The notes: generated from the sequence alone by a model not told the origin. DNA of 64,000 bases from Planifilum fulgidum (GCF_900113175.1 NZ_FOOK01000013.1:20842-84841), one strand, 5' to 3'. Positions 18,788 through 27,234 are shown, numbered from the stretch's first letter. Made by a program: numbers and translations.

Positions 18788-18831
18788 TCAAAACGCCGCG
18801 CGAGGAGCGCCCCGACGGGAACTCCTCGCGC
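18788..18831 (-). terminator. Terminator of the upstream tRNA unit
   Basis: A 10-bp GCGCGAGGAG/CTCCTCGCGC stem (18798-18807 with 18822-18831) followed by GGCG and four T on the minus strand, just past tRNA-Lys. Confidence 0.7.
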
Positions 18832-18859
18832 AACCGACAAGGATGAGTCCTGTTTCTTT

Positions 18860-18935
18860 TGGTGAGCCATCCAGGACTCGAACCTGGGACACCCTGATTA
18901 AAAGTCAGGTGCTCTACCAACTGAGCTAATGGCTC
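18860..18935 (-). tRNA. tRNA-Lys(TTT)
   Basis: Cloverleaf with acceptor GAGCCAT, anticodon loop TTTTAAT and encoded CCA. Confidence 0.97.
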
Positions 18936-18940
18936 GCGCG

Positions 18941-19015
18941 TGGCTGGGGAGGTAGGATTCGAACCTACGCATCACGGAGTCAAAGTCCGTTGCCTTACCC
19001 CTTGGCTACTCCCCA
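18941..19015 (-). tRNA. tRNA-Gln(TTG)
   Basis: Cloverleaf with acceptor TGGGGAG, anticodon loop TTTGACT, discriminator G and encoded CCA. Confidence 0.97.
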
Positions 19016-19018
19016 ATG

Positions 19019-19095
19019 TGGGGCGACCAGTGGGAATCGAACCCACGAATGCCGGAGCCACAATCCGGTGCGTTAGCCACTTCGCCATGGTCGCC
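19019..19095 (-). tRNA. tRNA-His(GTG)
   Basis: Cloverleaf with anticodon loop TTGTGGC. An encoded extra 5' G pairs with discriminator C, the histidine identity element, giving an 8-bp acceptor; CCA is encoded. Confidence 0.97.
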
Positions 19096-19107
19096 ACAAA
19101 GAGAAAT

Positions 19108-19184
19108 TGGCGGAGCTGACGGGATTCGAACCCGCGATCTCCTGCGTGACAGGCAGGCATGTTAGGCCTCTACACCACAGCTCC
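19108..19184 (-). tRNA. tRNA-Asp(GTC)
   Basis: Cloverleaf with acceptor GGAGCTG, anticodon loop CTGTCAC, discriminator G and encoded CCA. Confidence 0.97.
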
Positions 19185-19217
19185 GCGTCCGGGAGAGGAA
19201 TCTCCTCTCCACAAAAA

Positions 19218-19293
19218 TGGTGGACGGTGACGGGCTCGAACCGCCGACCCCCTGCGTGTGAAGCAGGTGCTCTCCCAGCTGAGCTAACCGTCC
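19218..19293 (-). tRNA. tRNA-Val(CAC)
   Basis: Cloverleaf with acceptor GGACGGT, anticodon loop TTCACAC and encoded CCA. A dedicated GTG reader fits the high-GC codon use. Confidence 0.95.
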
Positions 19294-19296
19294 ACG

Positions 19297-19372
19297 TGGT
19301 GACCCGTAGGGGATTCGAACCCCTGCATGCCAGCGTGAAAGGCTGGTGTGTTAACCACTTCACCAACGGGCC
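19297..19372 (-). tRNA. tRNA-Glu(TTC)
   Basis: Cloverleaf with acceptor GGCCCGT, anticodon loop CTTTCAC and encoded CCA. Confidence 0.97.
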
Positions 19373-19388
19373 ATGAGTTTTTACATTC

Positions 19389-19471
19389 CGGCGGAGAGAG
19401 CGGGATTTGAATCTCCGCGGGACCTGCGTCTCCAGTCCCGACAGGCCGCTCCTTCAGCCGCTTGAGCTTTT
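19389..19471 (-). pseudogene. tRNA-Ser-like remnant
   Basis: Between tRNA-Asn and tRNA-Glu is a stretch with a D-arm (GCTC...GAGC around AAGCGGCTGAAG), a CTGGAGA loop like a serine GGA anticodon, a TTCAAAT T-loop and a 3' end CTCTCTCCGCCG. The 5' acceptor strand is missing: the sequence passes from the tRNA-Asn CCA directly into the D-arm. Anticodon and T stems have mismatches, and the terminal triplet is CCG rather than CCA. It looks like a damaged serine tRNA gene. Confidence 0.45.
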
Positions 19472-19472
19472 C

Positions 19473-19547
19473 TGGCTCCTCCGGCAGGACTCGAACCTGC
19501 AACCTACCGGTTAACAGCCGGGCGCTCTACCATTGAGCTACGGAGGA
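19473..19547 (-). tRNA. tRNA-Asn(GTT)
   Basis: Cloverleaf with acceptor TCCTCCG, anticodon loop TGTTAAC, discriminator G and encoded CCA. First gene of the upstream tRNA unit. Confidence 0.97.
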
Positions 19548-19559
19548 ACGACACTGATG

Positions 19560-19588
19560 ATTATACAAGATTTTTGTCCGGTTTGCAA
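19560..19588 (-). promoter_or_regulatory. Promoter of the tRNA Asn-to-Lys unit
   Basis: -35 TTGCAA (19583-19588), 17-bp spacer, perfect -10 TATAAT (19560-19565) on the minus strand, 12 nt upstream of tRNA-Asn. Confidence 0.85.
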
Positions 19589-19828
19589 GGGCTTTTCCCA
19601 TCGGACACCCCGCGATCGCGATCCGATCGCCGCGCGAGGTGTCGACGCTTTAATAACATAGCACATCCATTTCGTTTCGTCAAGAGGAAAATTCCCCCCT
19701 GATCCGGCACCGTCCCCAAGGGGAATTTCCCGGCCTTCCCATGCAGGCGGATGGGGATTTGAACCGGCTCCGGGCACTGCCATGGAATCCGGCCGGCGCC
19801 CGAAAAAAACCGGGCGATGGGCCCGGTC

Positions 19829-21151
19829 TCAATCAAGCTCATACTTCTCCTTCATTTCGTCCGCCTTGTTCCTTACCCTCTGCCGCTCCTTTTCCCTGTT
19901 TTCCCGCAGCAGATCATACAGCCTCGAACAGCGTTCTCTCCTGTAGTTCCTCAATTGGTTGATGCGATGATAGACTTTTTCCCGCAAGGAGTTGTACTCC
20001 TCCCTGGACATTTTGCCCGATTCGTCCAGGTATATTCGCGCATCCAACATTCGTGAATCTTCCCTCAATGTTTTATCCAGCATCGATGACTCCGCCTCGT
20101 TGACGACATCCCATTTGTCTCCCCATTGTCTGTCTGCCTCCAGGGAACTGTCAATCCTCCACATTTCCCATGCCTCGCGCAAACTCCTGTATTCCTCCTC
20201 CAAATGCTCCCGCAAGTCCTCGCCCGTGTTGACGGTGGCATACTTTCCGCCGCCGGCCTCCGCCACCTTCTTGAGGGCGCGCTGGCCCTCGTTGTCCACG
20301 TCAAAGCCGATGATGTTGACGACGGCTTGAATATCCGATTCGTGGAGGTCCTTGGCGGCCTTCACCGGATCCCCGCCGCAGGTTTCAATCCCGTCGCTGA
20401 CCACATAGACGATGTTTTCCACGTTTTCCCCCGTGTTTCCGCTCAGGTCGGTCTTGGCCTGTTCGATCGCCGCGGCAAGGGGCGTCCACCCCGTGGGATT
20501 GAACCGGCTCAGCGACTTTCGGAAGGATTTTTCATCGTAGGTCCCCGGCTCGTAGACCAACTCCGTGCTTTGACAGGAGAGGTCCTTGTCCTCTTTCCGG
20601 TTGCTTCCCTTGTGACCGTAAACCCTGAGGGCCACCTGGGCGCCCGCCGGGAGTTTGGAGACAAAGCTCCGGATTGCATCCTTCGCCAGGTCCATCTTCA
20701 CGCCGCCCGGAACGCGGCCCGCCATGCTGCCGCTCGCGTCCAGCAAAATCTCCACGTTGATCTGTTTCGGGAGAGCGGACTCCCCCTCCGCCGCCTTTGC
20801 CGCGCCGGGAGTTGCCAGGTTGGTTTTGATGGTCGGATCCACGCTGTCCAGCATCTCCACTTCGCGTTCGTAGTTTTCCGCCAGAAGGGCCACCAGGTGG
20901 TTGTACGCTTCATCCGCCGTCAAGCCGGTCGGAAGCTTGTCCAACTCGGCTTTCACTTTTTCTTCATCGTACTTGTTCCCGGCATACTTCCCCGGTCCTT
21001 CCTTGAGCATGCCTTCGATGTCGGTGGCGGCCTGCTTCACCTCCTTCTCCTCCGGCTCGCCGGAGACTTCCTTTTCCTCCTTCGCAAAGAGGGAACACCC
21101 TCCACCGAAAATCAGACAAAGGATCAACATCCATGAGAGCAGCTTGTTCAT
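19829..21151 (-). CDS. VWA-domain lipoprotein (YwmC/YwmD-like), copy 1
   Basis: This 440-residue protein starts with a lipoprotein-type signal (MLILCLIFGGGC, Cys 19), though the residues before Cys are all Gly, an imperfect lipobox. A conserved region (GMLKEGPGKYAGNKYDEEKV) precedes a von Willebrand A domain with MIDAS DASGSMAG near residue 140, the TPLAAAI threonine region and VVSDGIETCGGDPV. The C-terminal 120 residues are charged and helical. It should be a surface metal-dependent adhesion or sensing domain; the role is unknown. The start has GGGAGGGG upstream. A paralog is at 29.2 kb. Confidence 0.85.
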   Translation of the reverse strand: MNKLLSWMLILCLIFGGGCSLFAKEEKEVSGEPEEKEVKQAATDIEGMLKEGPGKYAGNKYDEEKVKAELDKLPTGLTADEAYNHLVALLAENYEREVEMLDSVDPTIKTNLATPGAAKAAEGESALPKQINVEILLDASGSMAGRVPGGVKMDLAKDAIRSFVSKLPAGAQVALRVYGHKGSNRKEDKDLSCQSTELVYEPGTYDEKSFRKSLSRFNPTGWTPLAAAIEQAKTDLSGNTGENVENIVYVVSDGIETCGGDPVKAAKDLHESDIQAVVNIIGFDVDNEGQRALKKVAEAGGGKYATVNTGEDLREHLEEEYRSLREAWEMWRIDSSLEADRQWGDKWDVVNEAESSMLDKTLREDSRMLDARIYLDESGKMSREEYNSLREKVYHRINQLRNYRRERCSRLYDLLRENREKERQRVRNKADEMKEKYELD

Positions 21152-21375
21152 GTCCCGTTTTCCCCTCCCTGCAATGATTCCGGCGATTTGAATCGGCAAA
21201 AAAGGAGACCTGAAACGACTCCCGCACGGGACCCGTAAAAAAACGACCTTTTCCGGAGAAGAACCGACCGCTTTCAAGGGATGGAATCCTGTGGTAAGCT
21301 GAAATCGTCGTTACCATCCCGAAAGGTCCGAGTCCCCGGACGTCCATCACAATGCGGATACGGAGGGATGCGGAG

Positions 21376-21735
21376 ATGGAGGAACAAAGAAAACCCGTGG
21401 ATCCGGACGCCATGCGCTCATCGACGGGTCTCGAGGTGAACATCGCCGGCCTGCTCTGTTATCTGATCCCTTTTCTCTCCGGGCTTCTTCTCCTGCTCCT
21501 CGAAAAAAACAGCCGGTTTGTCAAGTTTCATGCCATGCAGGCCGTTTTGACCTTCGGTACGCTGTTTGCCGCCTATTACATCGCCGATCTCATCCCGCTG
21601 ATCGACGGATTGATCCGATTCCTGATCCGGGTGTCGGGGTTTGTCCTGTGGATTCTGCTGATGGTGAAAGCCTACGGAAAGGAATGGTACCGCCTCCCCT
21701 TCGTGGGCGAAATGGCGGAAAAACACATTCAGTAA
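21376..21735 (+). CDS. DUF4870-like small membrane protein
   Basis: This 119-residue protein has three predicted membrane helices (VNIAGLLCYLIPFLSGLLLL; AVLTFGTLFAAYYIADL; VSGFVLWILLMVKAYG) and the SRFVKFHAMQA motif typical of the DUF4870/UPF0132 (TIC20-like) family. Function unknown. GGAGGG precedes the chosen ATG. It is divergent from the VWA gene and convergent with moaB. Confidence 0.8.
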   Translation: MEEQRKPVDPDAMRSSTGLEVNIAGLLCYLIPFLSGLLLLLLEKNSRFVKFHAMQAVLTFGTLFAAYYIADLIPLIDGLIRFLIRVSGFVLWILLMVKAYGKEWYRLPFVGEMAEKHIQ

Positions 21736-21743
21736 TCCCTCGC

Positions 21744-22238
21744 TCATCGAATTTCCCCGTGATCCCCGGTCATCCCCTTCATCAGCTCCAGGGCATGGGG
21801 AATCACGTCGATCACCGCTTCGAGGCATTCCCTGACGCCTTTTGGACTCCCCGGAAGGTTGATGATGAGCGTGGTGCCCCGGGTGCCCGCCAGGGACCGG
21901 GACAACATGGCAAACCGGGTCTTTTTCAGGGTGGTGATCCGCATCGCTTCGGCGATCCCGGGAATCTCCCGCTGGATCACCGCCCGGGTCGCCTCCGGGG
22001 TCACATCGTGGGGACCCACTCCGGTGCCCCCCGTGGTCAGGACCAGGTCCAGCTTGTCCACATCGGCAAAACGGATCAGCGCCTCCCGGATCCGCTCCCG
22101 ATCGTCGGGGAGCACTTCGTGGCGCACCACCTGCCCGTCGATCCGGGCCACCATTTCCCGGATGACGGCGCCGCTCTCGTCCTTCCGCTCTCCCCGGGCC
22201 CCCTTGGTGCTGGCCGTCAAAATGCCGACGCGTCACAT
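21744..22238 (-). pseudogene. moaB: MoaB molybdopterin protein gene with stop at codon 2
   Basis: The frame encodes a MoaB/MogA protein of about 163 residues: VGILTASTKGARGERKDESG, LVLTTGGTGVGPHDVTPEAT, INLPGSPKGVRECLE. An ideal start (GGAGGAGAAGTGACC then ATG at 22238) is followed immediately by TGA (22233-22235), where related proteins have W or another residue (M-x-R-V-G-I-L). The only rescue start in frame is TTG at 22220, without a ribosome binding site, which would lose the first beta-strand. It is either a recent nonsense mutation, a sequencing error, or a weakly re-initiated gene. It follows moaC by two bases. Confidence 0.75.
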
Positions 22239-22240
22239 GG

Positions 22241-22723
22241 TCACTTCTCCTCCCTGCGAACGTAATCCCCGCTCTTGCCGCCGGTTTTGGAGAGGAGACA
22301 GGTGTCCGTCACCACCATCTCCCGGTCGATCGCCTTGCACATGTCGTAAACGGTGAGGGCGGCAATGCTGACGGCGGTCAAGGCCTCCATCTCGACGCCG
22401 GTGACGTTGTCGGTCTTCACCTCCGCCTCCACCACCAGCACTTCGTCCCCTTCCTCGTAGAAGCGGATATCGGCGCTTTTCAGGGGAACGGGATGGCACA
22501 TGGGAATCAGGTCCGCCGTTTTCTTGGCCGCCATGATTCCGGCCACCTGGGCCACCGCCAGGACGTCCCCCTTGCTCACTTTCCCCTGCCGGATCCGCTC
22601 CATCGTCTCCCGCTTCATCCGGATGCGGGAACGGGCCACCGCCGTCCGGCGGGTGACCGGTTTGCCGGAGACATCCACCATCCGCGCGCGCCCCTGCTCG
22701 TTGATGTGGGTCAGTTTTTCCAC
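22241..22723 (-). CDS. moaC: Cyclic pyranopterin monophosphate synthase MoaC
   Basis: This 160-residue protein carries all MoaC signatures: [34 protein letters not shown], the [20 protein letters not shown] active-site region and DMCKA. It makes cPMP in the first stage of molybdenum cofactor synthesis with MoaA, which is not in the window. GTG start with GGAG upstream. It lies between the moeA fusion and moaB in one minus-strand operon. Confidence 0.97.
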   Translation of the reverse strand: MEKLTHINEQGRARMVDVSGKPVTRRTAVARSRIRMKRETMERIRQGKVSKGDVLAVAQVAGIMAAKKTADLIPMCHPVPLKSADIRFYEEGDEVLVVEAEVKTDNVTGVEMEALTAVSIAALTVYDMCKAIDREMVVTDTCLLSKTGGKSGDYVRREEK

Positions 22724-22768
22724 GTCCCATCAGCTCCGTCTTTCCGACCGCCCCGTTTGGAAGCGGCT

Positions 22769-24682
22769 TTATTCTCCGTGTCCGTCCGCCGGCCTTTCCA
22801 GACCGCCCTTCTCCAGGGATGCCGCCGCAGCCCGAAAGGCGTCGGACCGGACCAGTTCGATCAGCAGCCTCCCGGCCTCGCTCTCCGCCACCTCCAAGGG
22901 GATCACCAGGTCGAAGGGATCGTCTCTCAGGGGAAGGAAATCGAGGCCGAACCTCCTCGCCAGCGCCGGCGTTCCCAGTCCGACGTCCGCCGATCCCTCC
23001 TCCACGGCGGCGGCCACCTCCCAGGGGGAAAGCACTTCCCGGTCGTACCCGTCGACAGTGGAGGGATCGATCCCGTTTTCCCGCAGGAGACGGTCCAAAA
23101 AAAGGCGCGTCCCCGACCCCTCCTGCCGGTTGATGAACCGGATCCCGCGGCGGGACAAATCCTCCGCTCCGGAAAAACCCGCGGGATTGCCCTTCGCCAC
23201 GAGCCAGCCGAGGGGACGCGCGGCCAGGCGGAGGAGGAGAACCTCCTTCCCCGGCAAAAACCGCCGCACCCAACGCCGGTGCTCCACGCCATCCCCCTCA
23301 TCCCCCAGGTGAATGGCCGCCATGTGACACCCTCCCCTCGCGAGGGAGTGAAGGCCGCGCAGGCTGCCGATGCCGGCCGTCGACAGGCTGAAGGGAAGGC
23401 GTTCCCGCCGGATCCGGTTCACCAAAAGCTCCAACACCGGATCCTGACCGCCGGCCACCCACAGGGTACGGTCAATTCGTTCCTTCGGCCTAAGCAGTTC
23501 CGCCTCCACTTCTTCCCCCGCCCGAAGCAGACCGCGGCGGGCGGGAATCCGCAGCAGGCCGTCGGCCCGGGCCAGGGACAGCGCGGATCCCGCCCCCCGG
23601 GGAAGGGGCCGGGCCGCATACCGGTCGCCGATCCGGCCGATGCTCACCCGGACGAAATGCTCCCGCCCCTCCTTGCTCCTCACGTCCTCCTCCAGCCGCA
23701 CCCGAAGGCGTGGCCGCGGATCCGCCTTCACTTTGAACCAGTGATCGATCAGGGGGCGGACAAACCATTCCAGGGCCAGGTATGCCGCGACGGGATAGCC
23801 CGGAAGCCCGATCACCGGCTTATTCCTCACCTTTCCCAACAGAACGGGACTGCCGGGGCTGGTCGCCACGCCGTGCAGGATCACCTCCCCCAGTTCCCGG
23901 ACGACGTCGTGGGTGTAGTCTTCCGAACCGACCGAAGATCCCGCATTGACCACCACCCAATCGCAGCCTTCCGCGGCCTCGAGGATCGCCCTTTTAAGCA
24001 GCTCCGGGTCGTCCCTCACGATCCCCCGGTAATCCGGTTCCGCCCCCCATTCCTCCAGATAAGCGGAAAAAACCGCGCCGTTGAACTCAAAGATCTCTCC
24101 CCGCTTCAGGGCTCTCCCCGGCGGAACCAATTCCGAGCCGGTGGGAAGAACGGCCACCCGCGGTTTGGAAATGACCGGAACCTCCGTCACGCCGCCGGCC
24201 AGCAACACCCCCAGGTCCACCGGACGGATGCGGTGATGGGCCGGCAGGATCATCTCCCCCTGCGCCACGTCTTCTCCCACGGACCGGACGTGCTTCCAGG
24301 GGACGGCCGGTTCCCGGATCTCCACCGTCCGCCCGTCGATCCGCCGGATCCGCTCGAGCCTGATCACCGCATCCATCCCCTGCGGGAGGGGATCCCCGGT
24401 GTCGACGGGATGGCAGTCCACCCCCTCCTCCAACCGCAAGGGGCGGGCGGGGGAAGCGTCCCGGGTCCTGTCCGCCCGCACGGCGATCCCGTCCATGGCC
24501 GCCGCGGGAAAAGGAGGCATCGACAGCCGGGCGTAAACCGGCTCCGCCGTCACCCGGCCCCGTGCCTGCGGAACCGGAACCCGTTCCGTTTGAGGAGAGA
24601 AGCGAAAGGAAAGGAGCAGCCTCTCCCGGGCCTCGGCAAGGGACATGTTTCCGAGGGCTTGTTTTCGCAAGGATTCGTCCAC
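22769..24682 (-). CDS. moeA: MoeA fused to a C-terminal periplasmic-binding-like domain
   Basis: The protein has 637 residues. Residues 1-405 are MoeA, which inserts molybdate into molybdopterin: ARGRVTAEPVYARLSMPPFPAAAMDGIAV, VDTGDPLPQGMDAVI, AVLPTGSELVPPG, NAGSSVGSEDYTHDVV, GLPGYPVAAYL. Residues 415-637 form a PBP/LysR-effector-like domain (STAGIGSLRGLHSL, RFINRQEGSGTRLFLDRLL, VAAAVEEGSADVGLGTPALARRFGLDFLPL). Such fusions occur in many Firmicutes and archaea; the extra domain probably binds molybdate or another ligand. The GTG start lies next to GGGGAGG. An ATG 12 codons later is the alternative. Confidence 0.93.
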   Translation of the reverse strand: MDESLRKQALGNMSLAEARERLLLSFRFSPQTERVPVPQARGRVTAEPVYARLSMPPFPAAAMDGIAVRADRTRDASPARPLRLEEGVDCHPVDTGDPLPQGMDAVIRLERIRRIDGRTVEIREPAVPWKHVRSVGEDVAQGEMILPAHHRIRPVDLGVLLAGGVTEVPVISKPRVAVLPTGSELVPPGRALKRGEIFEFNGAVFSAYLEEWGAEPDYRGIVRDDPELLKRAILEAAEGCDWVVVNAGSSVGSEDYTHDVVRELGEVILHGVATSPGSPVLLGKVRNKPVIGLPGYPVAAYLALEWFVRPLIDHWFKVKADPRPRLRVRLEEDVRSKEGREHFVRVSIGRIGDRYAARPLPRGAGSALSLARADGLLRIPARRGLLRAGEEVEAELLRPKERIDRTLWVAGGQDPVLELLVNRIRRERLPFSLSTAGIGSLRGLHSLARGGCHMAAIHLGDEGDGVEHRRWVRRFLPGKEVLLLRLAARPLGWLVAKGNPAGFSGAEDLSRRGIRFINRQEGSGTRLFLDRLLRENGIDPSTVDGYDREVLSPWEVAAAVEEGSADVGLGTPALARRFGLDFLPLRDDPFDLVIPLEVAESEAGRLLIELVRSDAFRAAAASLEKGGLERPADGHGE

Positions 24683-24739
24683 CTCCCCGCCGCCTTTTCT
24701 TCCCCGATGTCGAGGAGGGCGCTTCCCTTCCGGCCTTCC

Positions 24740-25192
24740 TCAGTCTTCCTCCACCTCTTCAAACACATCCCCCTCGATTTTTTCGATGGCGGCGCGCAAC
24801 TGGTCGGAAATCCGCTTGATCATCTGCGCGCGCTTTTCCCAGGGAAAATCGGGAAATTGCAGGCGCAACTCGCTCATTTTCCGCTGGTCGTAATCCAAAA
24901 AGTTCAGGGCGGCTTCGCACGCCTCCACCAGGGCGTTCCAATCGGAAACGGTGATTTGAATCACGTCGTTGTAAGCATTTTCCGCCTTCATCTCTCTCTC
25001 TCCTTTCCCCGCCGGGGGGGGACCGATCCTCTGCACGGTAACGCGGTAAAGGGCGCCGTTTTTTGCGACGATTTCCAGGCCCTGATCGGTCACTTCCAAA
25101 CGGTGGATGGCTCGCTCTCGTTCATCGGTCCTCTCCAAATGGTGCACCATGAGTTCAAAGATCCATCGTACCACATCCTGTTCATCCGTCAT
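24740..25192 (-). CDS. Hypothetical acidic protein
   Basis: This 150-residue soluble protein has GGAGGAAATAAG directly before its ATG. The sequence is acidic and probably alpha/beta then helical (EKRAQMIKRISDQLRAAIEKIEGDVFEEVEED). I recognise no family. It is the first gene of the minus-strand set leading into moeA, so it may be transcribed with the molybdenum genes. Confidence 0.75.
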   Translation of the reverse strand: MTDEQDVVRWIFELMVHHLERTDERERAIHRLEVTDQGLEIVAKNGALYRVTVQRIGPPPAGKGEREMKAENAYNDVIQITVSDWNALVEACEAALNFLDYDQRKMSELRLQFPDFPWEKRAQMIKRISDQLRAAIEKIEGDVFEEVEED

Positions 25193-25294
25193 CTTATTTC
25201 CTCCTCTTCATTAAGATGGAGAGCTGGATCGAACCATCCACATCCCCATCCTTAAAAAACGACAGAATTGGAAGAAAGGTGTACAAGCCGCCGT

Positions 25295-25323
25295 TTTCTC
25301 CGCCGCGACGCGGTTGATATAAT
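25295..25323 (+). promoter_or_regulatory. Extended -10 promoter of moaDE
   Basis: TGATATAAT (-10 at 25318-25323 with a TGn extension); the -35 (TTTCTC) is poor. The same TTGATATAAT element occurs upstream of the DJ-1 gene (near 30647) and tex (37579-37588, minus), suggesting a favoured extended -10 form. Confidence 0.5.
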
Positions 25324-25346
25324 AGAAACCGAAAACAATTCAAAAA

Positions 25347-25434
25347 TGCCGGTGAATATGCGCCACAGGGTCGGGGAATTGCCGCCTTACGCTGCCAACC
25401 GTCCGCATTCCCCTTCCTGCTGCAGGATCGCCGG
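25347..25434 (+). other. Structured leader of moaDE
   Basis: The 135-nt leader holds a perfect 7-bp inverted repeat GGGGAAT/ATTCCCC (25373-25379 with 25407-25413) enclosed by two CCGG palindromic half-sites. It could be a regulatory RNA; I cannot match it to the Moco riboswitch by eye. Confidence 0.3.
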
Positions 25435-25458
25435 TATGTCCGGAGAGGAGTAATAGGC

Positions 25459-26181
25459 GTGCCCGATATGATGGAGATCGAGGTGCTGTTTTTCGCCGGA
25501 ATCGCCGAAGCGACCGGGATGCGACGAACCGTCCTCGCCGTGGATGAGGGGATCACGGTCGGAAAGTTGATCGATCAATTGTGTGAGCGGCATCCGGAGG
25601 CCGCCCCGCTGATTCGCCGGTCGGTCGTTTCCCTCAATCAGGAGTACGCCTCCGCCGATCAAACCGTCCGGCCCGGGGACGAAATCGCCCTCATCCCCCC
25701 GGTCAGCGGAGGGGAAGAGGCGGACGAAGGGCTGTTTTTCGTCACGGAAAAACCGCTCTCCGCCGACCGGATGATCCGCCTGGTTTCCAATCCCCGGGCC
25801 GGCGCCGTCCTCACCTTCGTCGGCACGGTGCGGGAGTGGACGGAAGGCAAGCGAACCCTTTACCTGGAATACGAGGCGTATCAGCCGATGGCCGAAAAGA
25901 AAATGAAGGAGATCGCCGACGAAATCCGCCGGCGTTGGCCCGATGCCCGGGTGGCGATGGCGCACCGGGTCGGCCGCCTGGAGATCGGGGAGATCAGCGT
26001 GATCATCGCCGCAGCCGCCCCTCACCGCGGGGAAGCCTTTGCCGCGGGACGCTACGCCATCGAACGGCTGAAGGAGATCGTCCCGATCTGGAAAAAGGAA
26101 GTGTGGGCGGACGGCTCGGAATGGAAAGGACCCCAGAAAGGGCCCTGGGATCCCCGGGCGGGACAGGCCCCGTCCCCGTAA
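25459..26181 (+). CDS. moaX: MoaD-MoaE fusion (molybdopterin synthase)
   Basis: The protein has 240 residues. Residues 1-85 are MoaD, a ubiquitin-like sulfur carrier (EVLFFAGIAEATG... IALIPPVSGG). Residues 95-230 are MoaE (AGAVLTFVGTVRE, LEYEAYQPMAEKKM, VAMAHRVGRLEIGE, WKKEVWADGSEW). In the usual two-protein enzyme the MoaD terminal Gly-Gly is thiocarboxylated; here SGG is internal (about residue 86). Mycobacterium tuberculosis MoaX is a similar fusion that is cleaved after Gly-Gly, so processing is expected. GTG start with GGAGAGGAG eight bases upstream. The moeB-like gene follows after 24 nt. Confidence 0.93.
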   Translation: MPDMMEIEVLFFAGIAEATGMRRTVLAVDEGITVGKLIDQLCERHPEAAPLIRRSVVSLNQEYASADQTVRPGDEIALIPPVSGGEEADEGLFFVTEKPLSADRMIRLVSNPRAGAVLTFVGTVREWTEGKRTLYLEYEAYQPMAEKKMKEIADEIRRRWPDARVAMAHRVGRLEIGEISVIIAAAAPHRGEAFAAGRYAIERLKEIVPIWKKEVWADGSEWKGPQKGPWDPRAGQAPSP

Positions 26182-26205
26182 TACGCTTTGTCGGAGGTGG
26201 GTCCG

Positions 26206-27234
26206 ATGCACATCGACCGGAAACGCTATTCGCGCCAGATCCTGTTTTCTCCCATCGGAGAGGCGGGACAGGCACGGCTGGCCCGTTCCCGGGTGGCCAT
26301 CGTCGGCCTGGGCGCCCTGGGCACCGCCCTTGCCAACCACATGGTCCGCTCCGGCGTCGGCACCGTCCGCCTCCTCGACCGGGACTTCGTGGAGGAGAGC
26401 AATCTGCAGCGCCAGATGCTCTATGATGAGAGGGATGCCCGGGAGGGTCTGCCCAAAGCGGTGGCCGCGGAACGGAAGTTGCGGGCGATCAACTCCTCCG
26501 TCCGGCTGGAGGCCCACGTCACCGACATCACCTGGCGGAACGCCGAGGAGCTTTTGACGGGAGTGGATCTGATCCTGGACGGCACGGACAATTTCGACAC
26601 CCGCTATCTGATCAACGACGTCAGCATCAAGCACCGCATCCCCTGGATCTACGGGGGGATTGTCGGTTCCCGGGGAATGACCTTCACCGTCCGGCCGGGC
26701 GCCACCCCCTGCCTGCGCTGCATCTTCCCGGAGGCCCCCGAGCCGGGCTCGGCGGAAACCTGCGACACGGCGGGAGTGATCGGTCCCATCGTCCACATGA
26801 TCACCGCCCATCAGGCGGCGGAGGCGCTGAAACTGCTGGTGGGGGACACGGAAGCCCTGGACCGGCGGCTCCATCACTACGAACTGTGGCCCTATCACCA
26901 CGCGGCGCTCCGGGTCAAAGAAAACCCCCGCTGCGCCGCATGCGCCCTGCACCGGTACGACTTTTTGGATCCGGAAAACAAGGAGCCCCGGGCCGTCTCC
27001 CTGTGCGGGCGAAACACGATCCAGATCACGCCCGCAAAGCCCGCCCGTCTCAACCTGGAACGGCTGGCCCGGCGGCTCTCCCCGCTGGGACAAGTGGAGC
27101 GCACCCCGTTTCTTCTCCGCTTTTCCGCCGACGAACACCGGCTGGTCATCTTCCCGGACGGGCGCATCCTGGTCCAGGGAACGGAAGACCCCGGCGTTGC
27201 CCGCAGTCTGGTGAGCAAATACGTGGGAAGCTAG
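26206..27234 (+). CDS. moeB: ThiF/MoeB-type adenylyltransferase
   Basis: This 342-residue E1-like enzyme has RYSRQILFSPIGEAGQARL, nucleotide motif VAIVGLGALGTALANHM, LLDRDFVEESNLQRQ, and zinc knuckles TPCLRCIFPE and CAACALH. It should adenylate the C-terminal glycine of MoaD after processing of the upstream fusion. The C-terminal 80 residues (TPAKPARLNLERL...FPDGRILVQGTEDP) look like a sulfur-carrier-binding extension. GGAGGTGGG precedes the ATG; the six-codon longer start is not preferred. Confidence 0.93.
   Translation: MHIDRKRYSRQILFSPIGEAGQARLARSRVAIVGLGALGTALANHMVRSGVGTVRLLDRDFVEESNLQRQMLYDERDAREGLPKAVAAERKLRAINSSVRLEAHVTDITWRNAEELLTGVDLILDGTDNFDTRYLINDVSIKHRIPWIYGGIVGSRGMTFTVRPGATPCLRCIFPEAPEPGSAETCDTAGVIGPIVHMITAHQAAEALKLLVGDTEALDRRLHHYELWPYHHAALRVKENPRCAACALHRYDFLDPENKEPRAVSLCGRNTIQITPAKPARLNLERLARRLSPLGQVERTPFLLRFSADEHRLVIFPDGRILVQGTEDPGVARSLVSKYVGS

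Noticed and set aside
22493..25255. 920-codon plus-strand frame over the moeA region
   Set aside because: Antisense to moeA, moaC and the next gene; His/Pro/Arg-rich translation typical of shadows.
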